The notes under the pieces were generated by a model. It worked only from the letters and a program-made list of their open reading frames with translations, was not told the origin of the DNA and did no database searches. Below are positions 49,689 through 58,853 of a stretch of DNA of 64,000 bases, in pieces (the stretch's first letter is position 1; each line of letters opens with the position of its first letter). Both the position numbers and the translations under genes were made by a program. This DNA is from Sphingobacterium nematocida (GTDB lineage: Bacteria > Bacteroidota > Bacteroidia > Sphingobacteriales > Sphingobacteriaceae): contig NZ_FUZF01000011.1 in assembly GCF_900168125.1 (NCBI RefSeq), forward strand, positions 1 to 64,000, written 5' to 3'.

Positions 49689-52439
49689 TTACCTCCAATT
49701 GGTTAAAATTGTTTTTTCCATCCATTGAAACTTGATGGTTTTATAATTCCAAGATACATAATCTAATAGCATATCGAAAGCCTTTTGATCAACGATCAGC
49801 TCTAAGACTTGGTCTTTTGTGTAAAGTAGACCTCTTCGCTGTAAAAAACCTTCTCGTAGTGCTCCTATCGTCTTTACTTTTTGCCAATGCATTAGAATAG
49901 AGGCTAACATTTGATTAGACACTTCCATCTCTTCTGTGGTCAGATCCAAAGAATTGGGAAGCGCTTTATCTATTCTTACCCCGGTTAAAATCTTATTGAA
50001 ATATAATTCATGTTCCGGGTATTCGGTATTTCCGAAAATGAGATATTGAATCAAAAAAATAGCTCTTATTTGCTTTTCCTCATTGCAAAACTGTCCGTTT
50101 TCGGTGTACTTTAAAATGGAAAATAACCGTGGCAAATATGCCGCTATTAATATGATCCCGGCATTATGAACCTCTCGAAATATACCAGCATCGGCTACTT
50201 CATTATTATCTTTGTCTTGCTCCGTAATACGCTGTAGCTTTTCTTGTTGAATGGCCGCTTGTAGTAAAGGGCTACGCTCTGATAGAACCGATAAACGGTG
50301 TAGACATTCGCTCTTTTGATTTTGTAATGGAACTTGACTGAGTAGCCAGGAAAGGATAAAGCGTAGAAGGTCTAACTGAGAATGGCCTGGATGGGAACTT
50401 CTATAGCGTGCTATGACGAGCAACGTTTGTTTCTTATCAATTATTAAAGTCGGCTGCTTATTGAAGACTTCTAAAATACCGACCAAAAGGTCTAAGATGG
50501 GTTTTAAGAATAGAATTTCAGCGGACTCATCAACTGATTTTAATTTCGGATCACTGCTCGTCCCCCTTTCGTTAATAATTGCGGCGTTTTTTCGAAGGTC
50601 ATTCAAAATCTTAAAGAAATCATAAGGTACTTGGGATCCTAAAACGTCGATATTATCTGTTAAGATCTTAATTATTACTTCTTTCTTAATGTTATAATGG
50701 ATGGAAAGCTTTGCTAGTATCCGCTCTACAAAATACTTCTTGTTAAATGATTGTTGATGGGTAGATAGCAATGTTTGTACAATGAAAAACCACTTGAGTG
50801 CTGCAAATTTGCCACCTGATTTAAAGGCTGTTGATTTGTTATTTTCAAGTAGATCTAGATAGGAGGCGCAGTAGATAATCCATTCTGCGTCTTTTTTAAA
50901 GTTTACTTTAATAAAATGCTGAAGCGCTGTACTATCCAGTCTTTCGATTAGCTTTAAACCTGCTGTTGAAGATTCTACCCATTCGTTTAGTCGGTTAATC
51001 TGATCTACAGTCAATACAACCTGACGCCGAATGGCTAAAATAATATGATCTTTATGAAGTGAAATCAACTCCTTTGATTTTGGAGGAGATAGGTCATATT
51101 TGTTTAACAGCTCTTTCCATATACTCAAAAGCACTTTGTCCTTTTGAAATATCTTATCACCTATGCTCCAATAATTCAACAACTGAATAGCTTGTAAATT
51201 ATAGTGGGCAGCAATTTTTAAAATAACCTTTTCGACAAAATACTTTCTATTGAAATTAGCTCCGTTATTCTGAAGGAGGATGGGAAATATAATTTGCCAC
51301 TTCAATAAACGGAATTCACCTCCGGCTTTACCTTGTAATAAGCCCTTTTGTTGATTTTGGTCTAAGGTAGATGTATAACTGCGAATAAAAGGGGCTTCAT
51401 TAGGTATTACAAAGTCTACTAGGGTTAGTATCTCCTGCTCATTCAACAATTGTAGTAAATAAACGGAGTTGTCACTTTTCAGCAATTGGATCAATGTGCT
51501 CCTTTCTCTTTTTAATCCGTCTAAAAGTGTGCCTTCGATCTGGGCTATCAATTGAATCCAATGGCGCCAATTTTTGCTTTTAATGATACCTCGCTTCTCT
51601 TCTTGATAGAGATTTTGCAAGATCAGATATAGCTCGCCTGAAATATAATCTTCCTTTTGGTCTGTCCATAGCAACCGCAAGAGGTGGTTATAATTGATAT
51701 TATAATGATTCCCTATTTGTCCGATCGTCTGTTTGACAAACATCTTTTTATTAAAATAAGTGGTCTGCATGGTCAAAACATAAGCATAAATAACCTTCCA
51801 TACGGCGTGCTGATAGTTGGTTTCAGTGATTTGTGGTTGGTTCAAATGCTTATACTTTTGCTTTAAAGTCTTTACATAGCTAACAATAAATTGGCTATCA
51901 TTTGGAGCCATTAACTTGATTCCTGCATAGAGCGATTTTTCTTCTAATTGATAGATAATCCGTTCCTGCAAACTGGTATAATGGCCGTGAGTACGTAGAA
52001 ATTTATATAATGCAGCGCTATTATTTTTTAGGATTTCTAAAAACAAATCCTGTAAATTGAACGAACTATCGCCCGGTCTCCAAAGTAGATGCCCGTGTAA
52101 TAAATAATGGAATAACAACTCGGTTCGATCGCGTCTTGATTTTGTAGGGGCTTCCTCTCCTTGGTATTTTTTAATAACCTTTATCAGTTCTCGTTCAAGT
52201 ATGGTCTCGTATTGCACAAGGAATTCTTTTTTGAAGTTATTAGCTGCAATTGGCGGTAAATCTAATGTCAGCTTATCAATTTCTAAATGCAAATTTGGAT
52301 TGCTCCACTCTAATAATACGCGATCGGTCACGCGTTCTAATAGGTCTGACCAAGCTGTATTAAAATCAGCATGCAAATCCAGGAAAAACGACTCGTCTTT
52401 TCCAGTGAAATTTAATGTTATTTTATCAACCTGGTTCAC
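49689..52439 (-). CDS. eCIS tape-measure protein (Afp14-like)
   Basis: The 916 residues begin with a conserved module found in contractile-injection-system tape-measure proteins (MNQVDKITLNFTGKDESF... then LEIDKLTLDLPPI). It is almost wholly helical, and it repeats a unit of about 150-180 residues three times: TYFNKKMFVKQTIGQIGNHY (near 230), ANFNRKYFVEKVILKIAAHY (near 400) and QSFNKKYFVERILAKLSIHY (near 570). In Afp14-like proteins length sets the tube length. It lies 9 bp after the Afp12-like gene. Confidence 0.82.
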   Translation of the reverse strand: MNQVDKITLNFTGKDESFFLDLHADFNTAWSDLLERVTDRVLLEWSNPNLHLEIDKLTLDLPPIAANNFKKEFLVQYETILERELIKVIKKYQGEEAPTKSRRDRTELLFHYLLHGHLLWRPGDSSFNLQDLFLEILKNNSAALYKFLRTHGHYTSLQERIIYQLEEKSLYAGIKLMAPNDSQFIVSYVKTLKQKYKHLNQPQITETNYQHAVWKVIYAYVLTMQTTYFNKKMFVKQTIGQIGNHYNINYNHLLRLLWTDQKEDYISGELYLILQNLYQEEKRGIIKSKNWRHWIQLIAQIEGTLLDGLKRERSTLIQLLKSDNSVYLLQLLNEQEILTLVDFVIPNEAPFIRSYTSTLDQNQQKGLLQGKAGGEFRLLKWQIIFPILLQNNGANFNRKYFVEKVILKIAAHYNLQAIQLLNYWSIGDKIFQKDKVLLSIWKELLNKYDLSPPKSKELISLHKDHIILAIRRQVVLTVDQINRLNEWVESSTAGLKLIERLDSTALQHFIKVNFKKDAEWIIYCASYLDLLENNKSTAFKSGGKFAALKWFFIVQTLLSTHQQSFNKKYFVERILAKLSIHYNIKKEVIIKILTDNIDVLGSQVPYDFFKILNDLRKNAAIINERGTSSDPKLKSVDESAEILFLKPILDLLVGILEVFNKQPTLIIDKKQTLLVIARYRSSHPGHSQLDLLRFILSWLLSQVPLQNQKSECLHRLSVLSERSPLLQAAIQQEKLQRITEQDKDNNEVADAGIFREVHNAGIILIAAYLPRLFSILKYTENGQFCNEEKQIRAIFLIQYLIFGNTEYPEHELYFNKILTGVRIDKALPNSLDLTTEEMEVSNQMLASILMHWQKVKTIGALREGFLQRRGLLYTKDQVLELIVDQKAFDMLLDYVSWNYKTIKFQWMEKTILTNWR

Positions 52440-52448
52440 CTTCTACAA

Positions 52449-54368
52449 TTAAGACGCTTTGTGAATATTTAGAAAAGAAGTAAGAACCTCTGCATGGACA
52501 GCTGCTGATTGACCATCGCTAATTGCCATGGCCCGTCGCCATGTAGCATAGGTAATGTGGAAGTTTTCCAAATCGTCTTGTGCTAAACCGTGCAACCTAT
52601 AGCGTAAATGAACAGGAAATCTATCGTATAAAAATTCCTCTAAAAATCGGTCTATATGAAAGCTGGTATTATGGGGATCGATCAGATCCTGGGGATAAAC
52701 TATCGAAATCAACTCTTTATCATTGTCTTGTTCTAATAAAATATGTTCAATGAAATAGAATCGCTGTTGATGCTCCATTCCATTCATTTGACGGAGGAAA
52801 TGAATAAAGAAATAGGCCTGTTCAATGATTATATCTCTATCAGAACATAGTAAGCTCATCTCGATTTCCAATCTTCCGGTGGGGCTTCTAAATAGTAAAG
52901 AATAATCCTCTCCTTCGACCTTCAGTTTATAATTTTCTACCTCTGTGCCGTATACTAAAATATCTTCAGGCAAAATAGCATGCCATATCAGAGATAACAT
53001 ATTCTTCATTTTGCTCAATACTTCTTCGTCACTCTCGGCAATATGGTACGCTATAACCGGAATACTTTGATAATAATATTGTTCGTCGACCAGAAGGAGA
53101 CTTTTGTACCTTTCTTTGAATAGTTCGTTGCTGATAACGCGCATTCCTCTAAAATGAAAAGGTCTACGATTGGTAAATCGCAGGGAGATTATTTGCTCGA
53201 GTAGTTCCTGAAGACTGCAAATGCTATTGGGATCATCGATGTTGCATGCACGATAGCGCTGCTCATTAAGTTGGGGTAATCTTTTGATCAACCTAGCTCT
53301 TTTGGAATTCAGGCTGTCTGTTTCCAAACTTCCGAAGAGATGCTGTGTATTTTCATCGTAAATAGCATCTAACATATTTAGATATGCAAATTTCTGAACG
53401 CTGTAAAATCGTTCTTTTTGAAAAGCGATAGCCGCTGCTTCTTGTTTCTTTTTATCAATGATTTCTTCGCCGTTTACGATTTGAACTTCTGCTATTCGTG
53501 ATGTCGGAACAGCTTCGCGAATGTCAAATAATTGATGGACGTTATCCATCTTTTGCAAATGATTGGCCATCAAATAGTCAAAATGTAAGAGATACCCCTT
53601 TAGCTGTAATACCCTGGCCTTGTAGTCTGGATCTTCGTGTGAGGGTATGCCTCTTTTACTAATACCGTATAGCTCTGGAAAGTCATATTGAATGGTCTGG
53701 TAGTCTGGCGTAAATACTTTGTTCTCGTCCATGTCTTCTGGCGTTGAAAACGTTGGAAAATCATAGCTATTGTGATGCCTATACTTGCGCGATTGATATA
53801 AGGTTTTGTTAGGTGCTTGACTAAATGCAAAATGAAATACATTACCCAAGTTTTCTCCTAAATTTCGATTCTTATAGTACAGCGCTTTAATCTCTTTTTC
53901 TAAACTATAAATATCTGATCTGTCATACCCGCTATTGCGCTGTAGAAATATATCATAATTTCGATCTATCTTATTATAATACACCTCGATACCGGAGACC
54001 CTCGCTCCAAAAAAACTCTTGAAGAGTTCTTCATAATCTTGTTCTGTTACCACCACTTTGGAATCGACTCGTATGCCCAAGTCATTTTCGACTGTATACA
54101 GCTGCTCTTTGGACTGTAATCCCTTTTGGCCATAATCCTTGTCTTCCAAATTCTTGAACAGGTAATTTTCAAGAGAAAAAAGCTGCCGGAAATATATGTC
54201 ATACAACCCATAGTTTAGGTAATCTGCGATCGTTATACCTGGATCGTGGACATTGTGATCTGTCCACAGATTTCCGCTTAACTCGATAATCCGATCTATA
54301 GTGCTTGACTGAAGATGGTTATAGTAATTATCCTGAATATTACGTTTTTTGATTATCGGCTTTCTCAT
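52449..54368 (-). CDS. eCIS baseplate component (Afp12-like)
   Basis: The 639 residues start with ELSGNLWTDHNVHDPGITIA (about 29-48), the W-T-D-x-N-x-HDPG motif of the second baseplate-J-like eCIS protein (Afp12/Pvc12). The remainder is mixed alpha/beta and wedge-like. At 639 residues it is shorter than Afp12, which is common in Bacteroidota loci. It overlaps the putative fibre gene by 29 bp and precedes the tape measure gene. It should form baseplate wedges with the 1007-residue protein. Confidence 0.85.
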   Translation of the reverse strand: MRKPIIKKRNIQDNYYNHLQSSTIDRIIELSGNLWTDHNVHDPGITIADYLNYGLYDIYFRQLFSLENYLFKNLEDKDYGQKGLQSKEQLYTVENDLGIRVDSKVVVTEQDYEELFKSFFGARVSGIEVYYNKIDRNYDIFLQRNSGYDRSDIYSLEKEIKALYYKNRNLGENLGNVFHFAFSQAPNKTLYQSRKYRHHNSYDFPTFSTPEDMDENKVFTPDYQTIQYDFPELYGISKRGIPSHEDPDYKARVLQLKGYLLHFDYLMANHLQKMDNVHQLFDIREAVPTSRIAEVQIVNGEEIIDKKKQEAAAIAFQKERFYSVQKFAYLNMLDAIYDENTQHLFGSLETDSLNSKRARLIKRLPQLNEQRYRACNIDDPNSICSLQELLEQIISLRFTNRRPFHFRGMRVISNELFKERYKSLLLVDEQYYYQSIPVIAYHIAESDEEVLSKMKNMLSLIWHAILPEDILVYGTEVENYKLKVEGEDYSLLFRSPTGRLEIEMSLLCSDRDIIIEQAYFFIHFLRQMNGMEHQQRFYFIEHILLEQDNDKELISIVYPQDLIDPHNTSFHIDRFLEEFLYDRFPVHLRYRLHGLAQDDLENFHITYATWRRAMAISDGQSAAVHAEVLTSFLNIHKAS

Positions 54369-55080
54369 AGCTATGAAGAAGTGTTATATTACAATTGATT
54401 AATGCTGAAGAATCATTATAATTGGTTTTGGTGCGTACCTGTAGCTGGTAATTGACGGCCCCGTTTTTATCTTTTATTTTCTTCCAACGTAGTTTCAGGC
54501 GATTGCCCCAAAAACCATAATGAGAACTAATGGTTCTTATTTTCCGACCACTACCAAAAGCTTGTGTAGCCCAACCTACTAAAACGGCATACTTTCCGTT
54601 CCCGCTACGGCCGTGAACAGATGCCGAAACTTCCATAGCGTATACCCCATAGTTCAACTTTGTAATCGTATGCCACTTGCCATCGGCGGCCATGCTACCA
54701 ACACTAGATCCTTTCCTAATCCCGCTAATGCTAAGATCACCGTTGATATTTAGATCGCCTTCAATGATGGTTGTTGGAGATCTAACTTCTAATATTTCTT
54801 TGCTTTGATTGTCGCGTGAGAAGCCTTTTAAATAGTTCTGTAAAACAAGCTTACTGTTTTGAAAGAAAAACTTCCATGAGACTTTCTCTTCTTCGCATAG
54901 CGTAATTATTGTTTTATTAGATCCCTTTGCTGTCAACTTTAAGCCATCATTATCACTTTTTGTATAACCATCATCTAGCTTATTGACAGTTGAATCGATT
55001 AAATCACTAAAATCGGATTCTGTTGGTCTTTTCCCGTTTTTAAAAAAGTTTTTCAGCAAATCTCTACCACGTTCAGCCAT
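54340..55080 (-). CDS. Probable eCIS tail-fibre/receptor-binding protein (Afp13-like position)
   Basis: I start at Met 55080 (MAERGRDLLKNFFKNGKRPT), which leaves a 16-bp gap to the previous stop. The longer frame is an artefact. The N-terminal FFKNGKRPTESDFSDLIDST is the attachment module common in Bacteroidota phage-like tail proteins. A middle beta region follows (TIIEGDLNINGDLSISGIRK, phage-fibre-like). The C-terminal domain from about 140 (WHTITKLNYGVYAMEVSASV; GFWGNRLKLRWKKI) is a beta sandwich that probably contacts the target. Only one short fibre gene is present. Confidence 0.7.
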   Translation of the reverse strand: MAERGRDLLKNFFKNGKRPTESDFSDLIDSTVNKLDDGYTKSDNDGLKLTAKGSNKTIITLCEEEKVSWKFFFQNSKLVLQNYLKGFSRDNQSKEILEVRSPTTIIEGDLNINGDLSISGIRKGSSVGSMAADGKWHTITKLNYGVYAMEVSASVHGRSGNGKYAVLVGWATQAFGSGRKIRTISSHYGFWGNRLKLRWKKIKDKNGAVNYQLQVRTKTNYNDSSALINCNITLLHSYEKADNQKT

Positions 55081-55096
55081 TGTAATGTTCTTTAGA

Positions 55097-58000
55097 TTAA
55101 ATAATAAAATTGCCACCGATACTCATCTCTTTGACACCAAAGGTCGACAAGTGATCTTCTCCCCAATTAATGAGATGATTGTTCGAAGGGACTAATACGG
55201 CATTGGGCTTGGATACAGTGATACTCCCGTCGCTGATCAACTGGTTATCGCTTAAAAAGGTTGTTTCTTTGATAGACACATCGTTGTAGCTTTTACATAG
55301 CTGTATACCTATCAGGTCGTGAATTGCTATCAATTGCCCAAATTCATTAACTAAATCATCATGTAGTCTTTTAAAGCTAAACCGATGGTCAAAATCTGGA
55401 CTGGTATTGGCAGCAAGCCAAGGAGCAATACTGTCATTAATCATTTGTATTAGTTTCTTCATATTTCTCGCCGAGAAGTAGCCTCTTAATGTAAACCGAC
55501 ACTTGATAATCAACTCTTCATACAAGGGATTGATAACCCTCAAATTGTTTACATAAGGCGAAATAAGTTGACGCATGTAATTTTCAACTTCAAAGATCAG
55601 ATAAGGTGAAGCTAATGGATACTTGGTTTTACTTGTATCATTTGTAGGTACGATAACTAGATAAAGGGTAAACTGATCGGAAGTAGCATGGGGTAAAGTA
55701 ATGCACTTTACGCTATCGATTTCAACGAATCGTTGAAGTATTAATTCTTCATAGTCTCGTCGTGTAACGGCTCTACCTCTATGTTTGTTATACGCTGATA
55801 TTCTCAAGAACACTTCTTCCGTTGTTTCTTTGTTTCTGCCACCATAAAAAGGTGTTATACGGTTTACTTTTGCGACTCCTGGAATGATCGCATCCTCCTC
55901 TATTTCACCATCATTCGCATTAAGAATTATTTCATCTTGGCTATCAACTGGTATCACCAATTCTAATTTGATAACATTCGCATAAACGGCCTGTATTTCG
56001 GGAAAATGGATTTGATCGCAAGAATCGTAGTTTATTCTAACCCAAAGTAATCCATCATGATCGTACAATTCAGGTTCTAGGTACTCTGGAAAATGTAAAA
56101 TCAATGCTCCATTTATAAGTAATCCCATGGTCTCATCCCGACTGATCAAACCTGGTGCTGCCCTTCGCCAATACAGGGGATTGCCTAAATACAAACTGAT
56201 CTTACCCAAAAAATCTCGCTGCTCGTAGATTGATTTACTCTCTAAATTTTCTGTCTCGAAAGGGGCTAGATCAAAAAAAAGGCTGACATATTCTCCGGCG
56301 TTAATATTTTTCAGGGCGAATAAGATATTTCTCCCTTTCAAATTAGGAATAAGTACTAGATCACTATTATCTATCTTATTTTGATTCGCAAAATTATCTA
56401 AGGGTACTATAGGTGCAAAAAAAGAATGTTTATCATTATTCGAAACCCCATACGCTATACTATCTCTCGATTTATAATCTACAGTGATGCGATTGAGAAT
56501 GGGTTGGACTGGAGGTGGAATTGTTGGGCTTCTTTTCTTTCCTGAACTTTTTAGCAGTTGTTCTGTAAATAGATTACGATACGTTTCGTCCCCAAATCCA
56601 ATATTAGGCTGGTCCAGTGTTATCTGAATAAAGCCTTCTCTAGATTGCATAGAATAAACATACTCTTCTTCGTCTACATTTGTCGCAATCATCTTATCGA
56701 TATTCACGTTGGCTATTCTTGATACCTCGGACAACTGCTTTGTCGCTGCATTATTTTCAAAAAGATTAAATGTTCTTTTTCCTTCTGGCGATTTCCATTC
56801 GAAGTCCAAAAGGTACTTAACATCCACTTTAAAACTGGTGTCGTCTATACCCTTATGATAGTCTTTGTAATGTTGCTGCAGGTTCTCCGAATCCGACAAT
56901 AATTTATCCCACTTTAGATTAATGGTTATTTCTGTGGTGTTTTTTATGCTTGATTCGTAGTTCCCGATTATAAACCAAGATCCTTTATTGGCTGCTGTGC
57001 CAAATGGGAGAAATGGTGTTGAATTGTCTATCTTTCCTAATTCATTATATACCTGTACATCGCCCACATTCTCGACAATAGCATTTAGTTCGACCTTTCT
57101 TACGAGCATATTTGCCAATAAATCGATATCATACTTGGAAGAATCTAGATTAACAATAATATTTAGTACGGGACATTCGCTCTCGAAACCATGAGTATCT
57201 TTTGAACATGCTATAACAGGACTAAACGATTCTGAAAGACTAAAATTAAAGCAGATCTCTCCTGAGATCAGATCCATATCAATCGTCTTATATTCAATCG
57301 TCTCCCAGCCTGAATCCGTACTAATACTCAATTTAAACAATTCGCTGACTTCGACTTTTGATTTTTCACTTGTTAAATCTGGAGCCTTGTTATCATTTTT
57401 TTTAAAATATAAAGTGGCTTTTACTGTGCGGCGTCCCTCTTTCAGAAAGAGTATTGGACTTGACACACGAACACCAACTTGGATCTCGATCCCCTTGACC
57501 TCAACGACATTATCATCAAGAAGTAAATATTCCTGTACGTTATAACGGCTTATGGACGGAGTCGCCCTAGCGCTGTTGTCATTTAATAAATATAGTTTTT
57601 CAATCGCGCCATTGCCAATCTCGACATCTTTAAGAGATTGATATAAAGAAAGATGATCTCCGCGTCTTACTTTATAGGTGGTGCCCTGAGGAAGCAATAT
57701 GGATCTATTAGTTATATTCTCGACAGAGATCCAAACATTGTCGGGAATCACACGGTGCGGCACAACGCCCAAAATACTCTCAAAATAGTAATCTGGTAGC
57801 TTTGCCCAACGTTGGTTAAATAGATTAGCTGTTTCGGCCAAATTCTGTATAAAACTGATTACTAAAGACCAACTAGGCTCCATATCTCCATCCCATTCTT
57901 TATTTTTATATGCTTTGAGAATAGAGGTCTCTCCTTGTTCAAATAGGTCCTGAAAAAAATCATCTTTAAGATGTGACAGCGAATCAGGATGACGCATCTT

Positions 58001-58120
58001 AATAAATGAGGTAATCTTTAAAAAATCTATTAACAGCTTCTCTGGATTATCTTCGACAACCTTGGGAGAAATAATATTTTTAATTCTTTGAAATCGTTGA
58101 AACTGACTTAACCCGCTCAT
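55097..58120 (-). CDS. eCIS baseplate J/gp47-like protein (Afp11-like)
   Basis: The 1007 residues contain the baseplate-J signature in the C-terminal third: RITPFYGGRNKETTEEVFLR then HRGRAVTRRDYEELILQRFV and VKCITLPHATSDQFTLYLVI. The last part includes LRVINPLYEELIIKC and a terminal domain rich in beta strands. The N-terminal half is long and less conserved. It forms the main baseplate wedge around the spike. It follows the gp25 gene by 37 bp. Confidence 0.9.
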   Translation of the reverse strand: MSGLSQFQRFQRIKNIISPKVVEDNPEKLLIDFLKITSFIKMRHPDSLSHLKDDFFQDLFEQGETSILKAYKNKEWDGDMEPSWSLVISFIQNLAETANLFNQRWAKLPDYYFESILGVVPHRVIPDNVWISVENITNRSILLPQGTTYKVRRGDHLSLYQSLKDVEIGNGAIEKLYLLNDNSARATPSISRYNVQEYLLLDDNVVEVKGIEIQVGVRVSSPILFLKEGRRTVKATLYFKKNDNKAPDLTSEKSKVEVSELFKLSISTDSGWETIEYKTIDMDLISGEICFNFSLSESFSPVIACSKDTHGFESECPVLNIIVNLDSSKYDIDLLANMLVRKVELNAIVENVGDVQVYNELGKIDNSTPFLPFGTAANKGSWFIIGNYESSIKNTTEITINLKWDKLLSDSENLQQHYKDYHKGIDDTSFKVDVKYLLDFEWKSPEGKRTFNLFENNAATKQLSEVSRIANVNIDKMIATNVDEEEYVYSMQSREGFIQITLDQPNIGFGDETYRNLFTEQLLKSSGKKRSPTIPPPVQPILNRITVDYKSRDSIAYGVSNNDKHSFFAPIVPLDNFANQNKIDNSDLVLIPNLKGRNILFALKNINAGEYVSLFFDLAPFETENLESKSIYEQRDFLGKISLYLGNPLYWRRAAPGLISRDETMGLLINGALILHFPEYLEPELYDHDGLLWVRINYDSCDQIHFPEIQAVYANVIKLELVIPVDSQDEIILNANDGEIEEDAIIPGVAKVNRITPFYGGRNKETTEEVFLRISAYNKHRGRAVTRRDYEELILQRFVEIDSVKCITLPHATSDQFTLYLVIVPTNDTSKTKYPLASPYLIFEVENYMRQLISPYVNNLRVINPLYEELIIKCRFTLRGYFSARNMKKLIQMINDSIAPWLAANTSPDFDHRFSFKRLHDDLVNEFGQLIAIHDLIGIQLCKSYNDVSIKETTFLSDNQLISDGSITVSKPNAVLVPSNNHLINWGEDHLSTFGVKEMSIGGNFII

Positions 58121-58157
58121 TAATTCATTTAAATTATTAATCCATCATAAACGACGT

Positions 58158-58550
58158 CTATGGTTTTAGATAAAACGGAAACACTAGATTGTCTGCGATA
58201 TTTGTAGACCGGATTATATATTCCAATTTGATCCATAGTATTCCTTCTGCATCATCGTTGGTAACTACATCGATATTTGAAACCGTGATCCTGGGTTCTC
58301 CTTTACCAATAGCTTCTTTTAATTCGTCGGCTATTAGTGTTTTCTCTGTCGAATCTATCGTAGAAAACACCCACTTATTTAGTGTGGAACCGTAATTGGC
58401 CCGAAAAATGCGTTCTCCTTTATTGGTCAATAATAAGACCTGAAGGCTCTCTTTGACATCTAATGTATACTCGGACATCTGAACACCATCCTTCGTAAAC
58501 GATGGTGGGAATGACCAACCTCTACCTAAAAAATCTATCTTTTTTGTCAT
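58158..58550 (-). CDS. eCIS gp25-like baseplate protein (Afp9-like)
   Basis: The Met at 58550 (MTKKIDFLGRGWSFPPSFTK) is used, since the upstream extension to 58694 runs in another frame across the PAAR gene. The 130 residues show the GPW/gp25 pattern: LGRGWSFPPSF, then VKESLQVLLLTNKGERIFRA with the EIR-like turn and NYGSTLNKWVFSTID, ending IRSTNIADNLVFPFYL. It overlaps the PAAR stop by 4 bp (ATGA). gp25 ties sheath to baseplate. Confidence 0.92.
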   Translation of the reverse strand: MTKKIDFLGRGWSFPPSFTKDGVQMSEYTLDVKESLQVLLLTNKGERIFRANYGSTLNKWVFSTIDSTEKTLIADELKEAIGKGEPRITVSNIDVVTNDDAEGILWIKLEYIIRSTNIADNLVFPFYLKP

Positions 58551-58846
58551 CCTCCTATTAAAACATTTACACAACCTAGTACTATGCTGCCTCCGTGTGC
58601 ACAGGGGTCGCCTAATCTGGCTGCAGGTTTTCCACCTATAAAAACTGTTTTTGAACCACTGATAATACTGTCTGGTGGTCCGGTACATACACATGTGTCT
58701 CCCATTACTGCGGCTGGTAGATTACCTATTAAAACAGTCGGTATCCCTGGTCCTATAATGGGACCTCCAACATGCGGAATAGGTGGTATTCCTGGGGTAA
58801 CCATTGGACATAGATGAAGGTCTGTGATTCTTGCTGCTGCTGACAT
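58547..58846 (-). CDS. PAAR-domain spike tip (Afp10-like)
   Basis: The 99 residues are glycine- and proline-rich with PAAR-type repeats: MSAAARITDLHLCPM, PIPHVGGPIIGPG, NLPAAVMGDTCVCTGP and GKPAARLGDPCAHGG. His and Cys (His11, Cys13, His24, and CAHGG) are placed to bind the metal of the tip. PAAR proteins sharpen the VgrG spike. It lies 7 bp after the spike gene and is coupled to gp25. Confidence 0.95.
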   Translation of the reverse strand: MSAAARITDLHLCPMVTPGIPPIPHVGGPIIGPGIPTVLIGNLPAAVMGDTCVCTGPPDSIISGSKTVFIGGKPAARLGDPCAHGGSIVLGCVNVLIGG

Positions 58847-58853
58847 TATTTAA

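Noticed and set aside
58551..58694. Upstream extension of the gp25-like gene
   Set aside because: It runs out of frame across the PAAR gene; Met 58550 overlaps the PAAR stop by 4 bp, the usual coupling.
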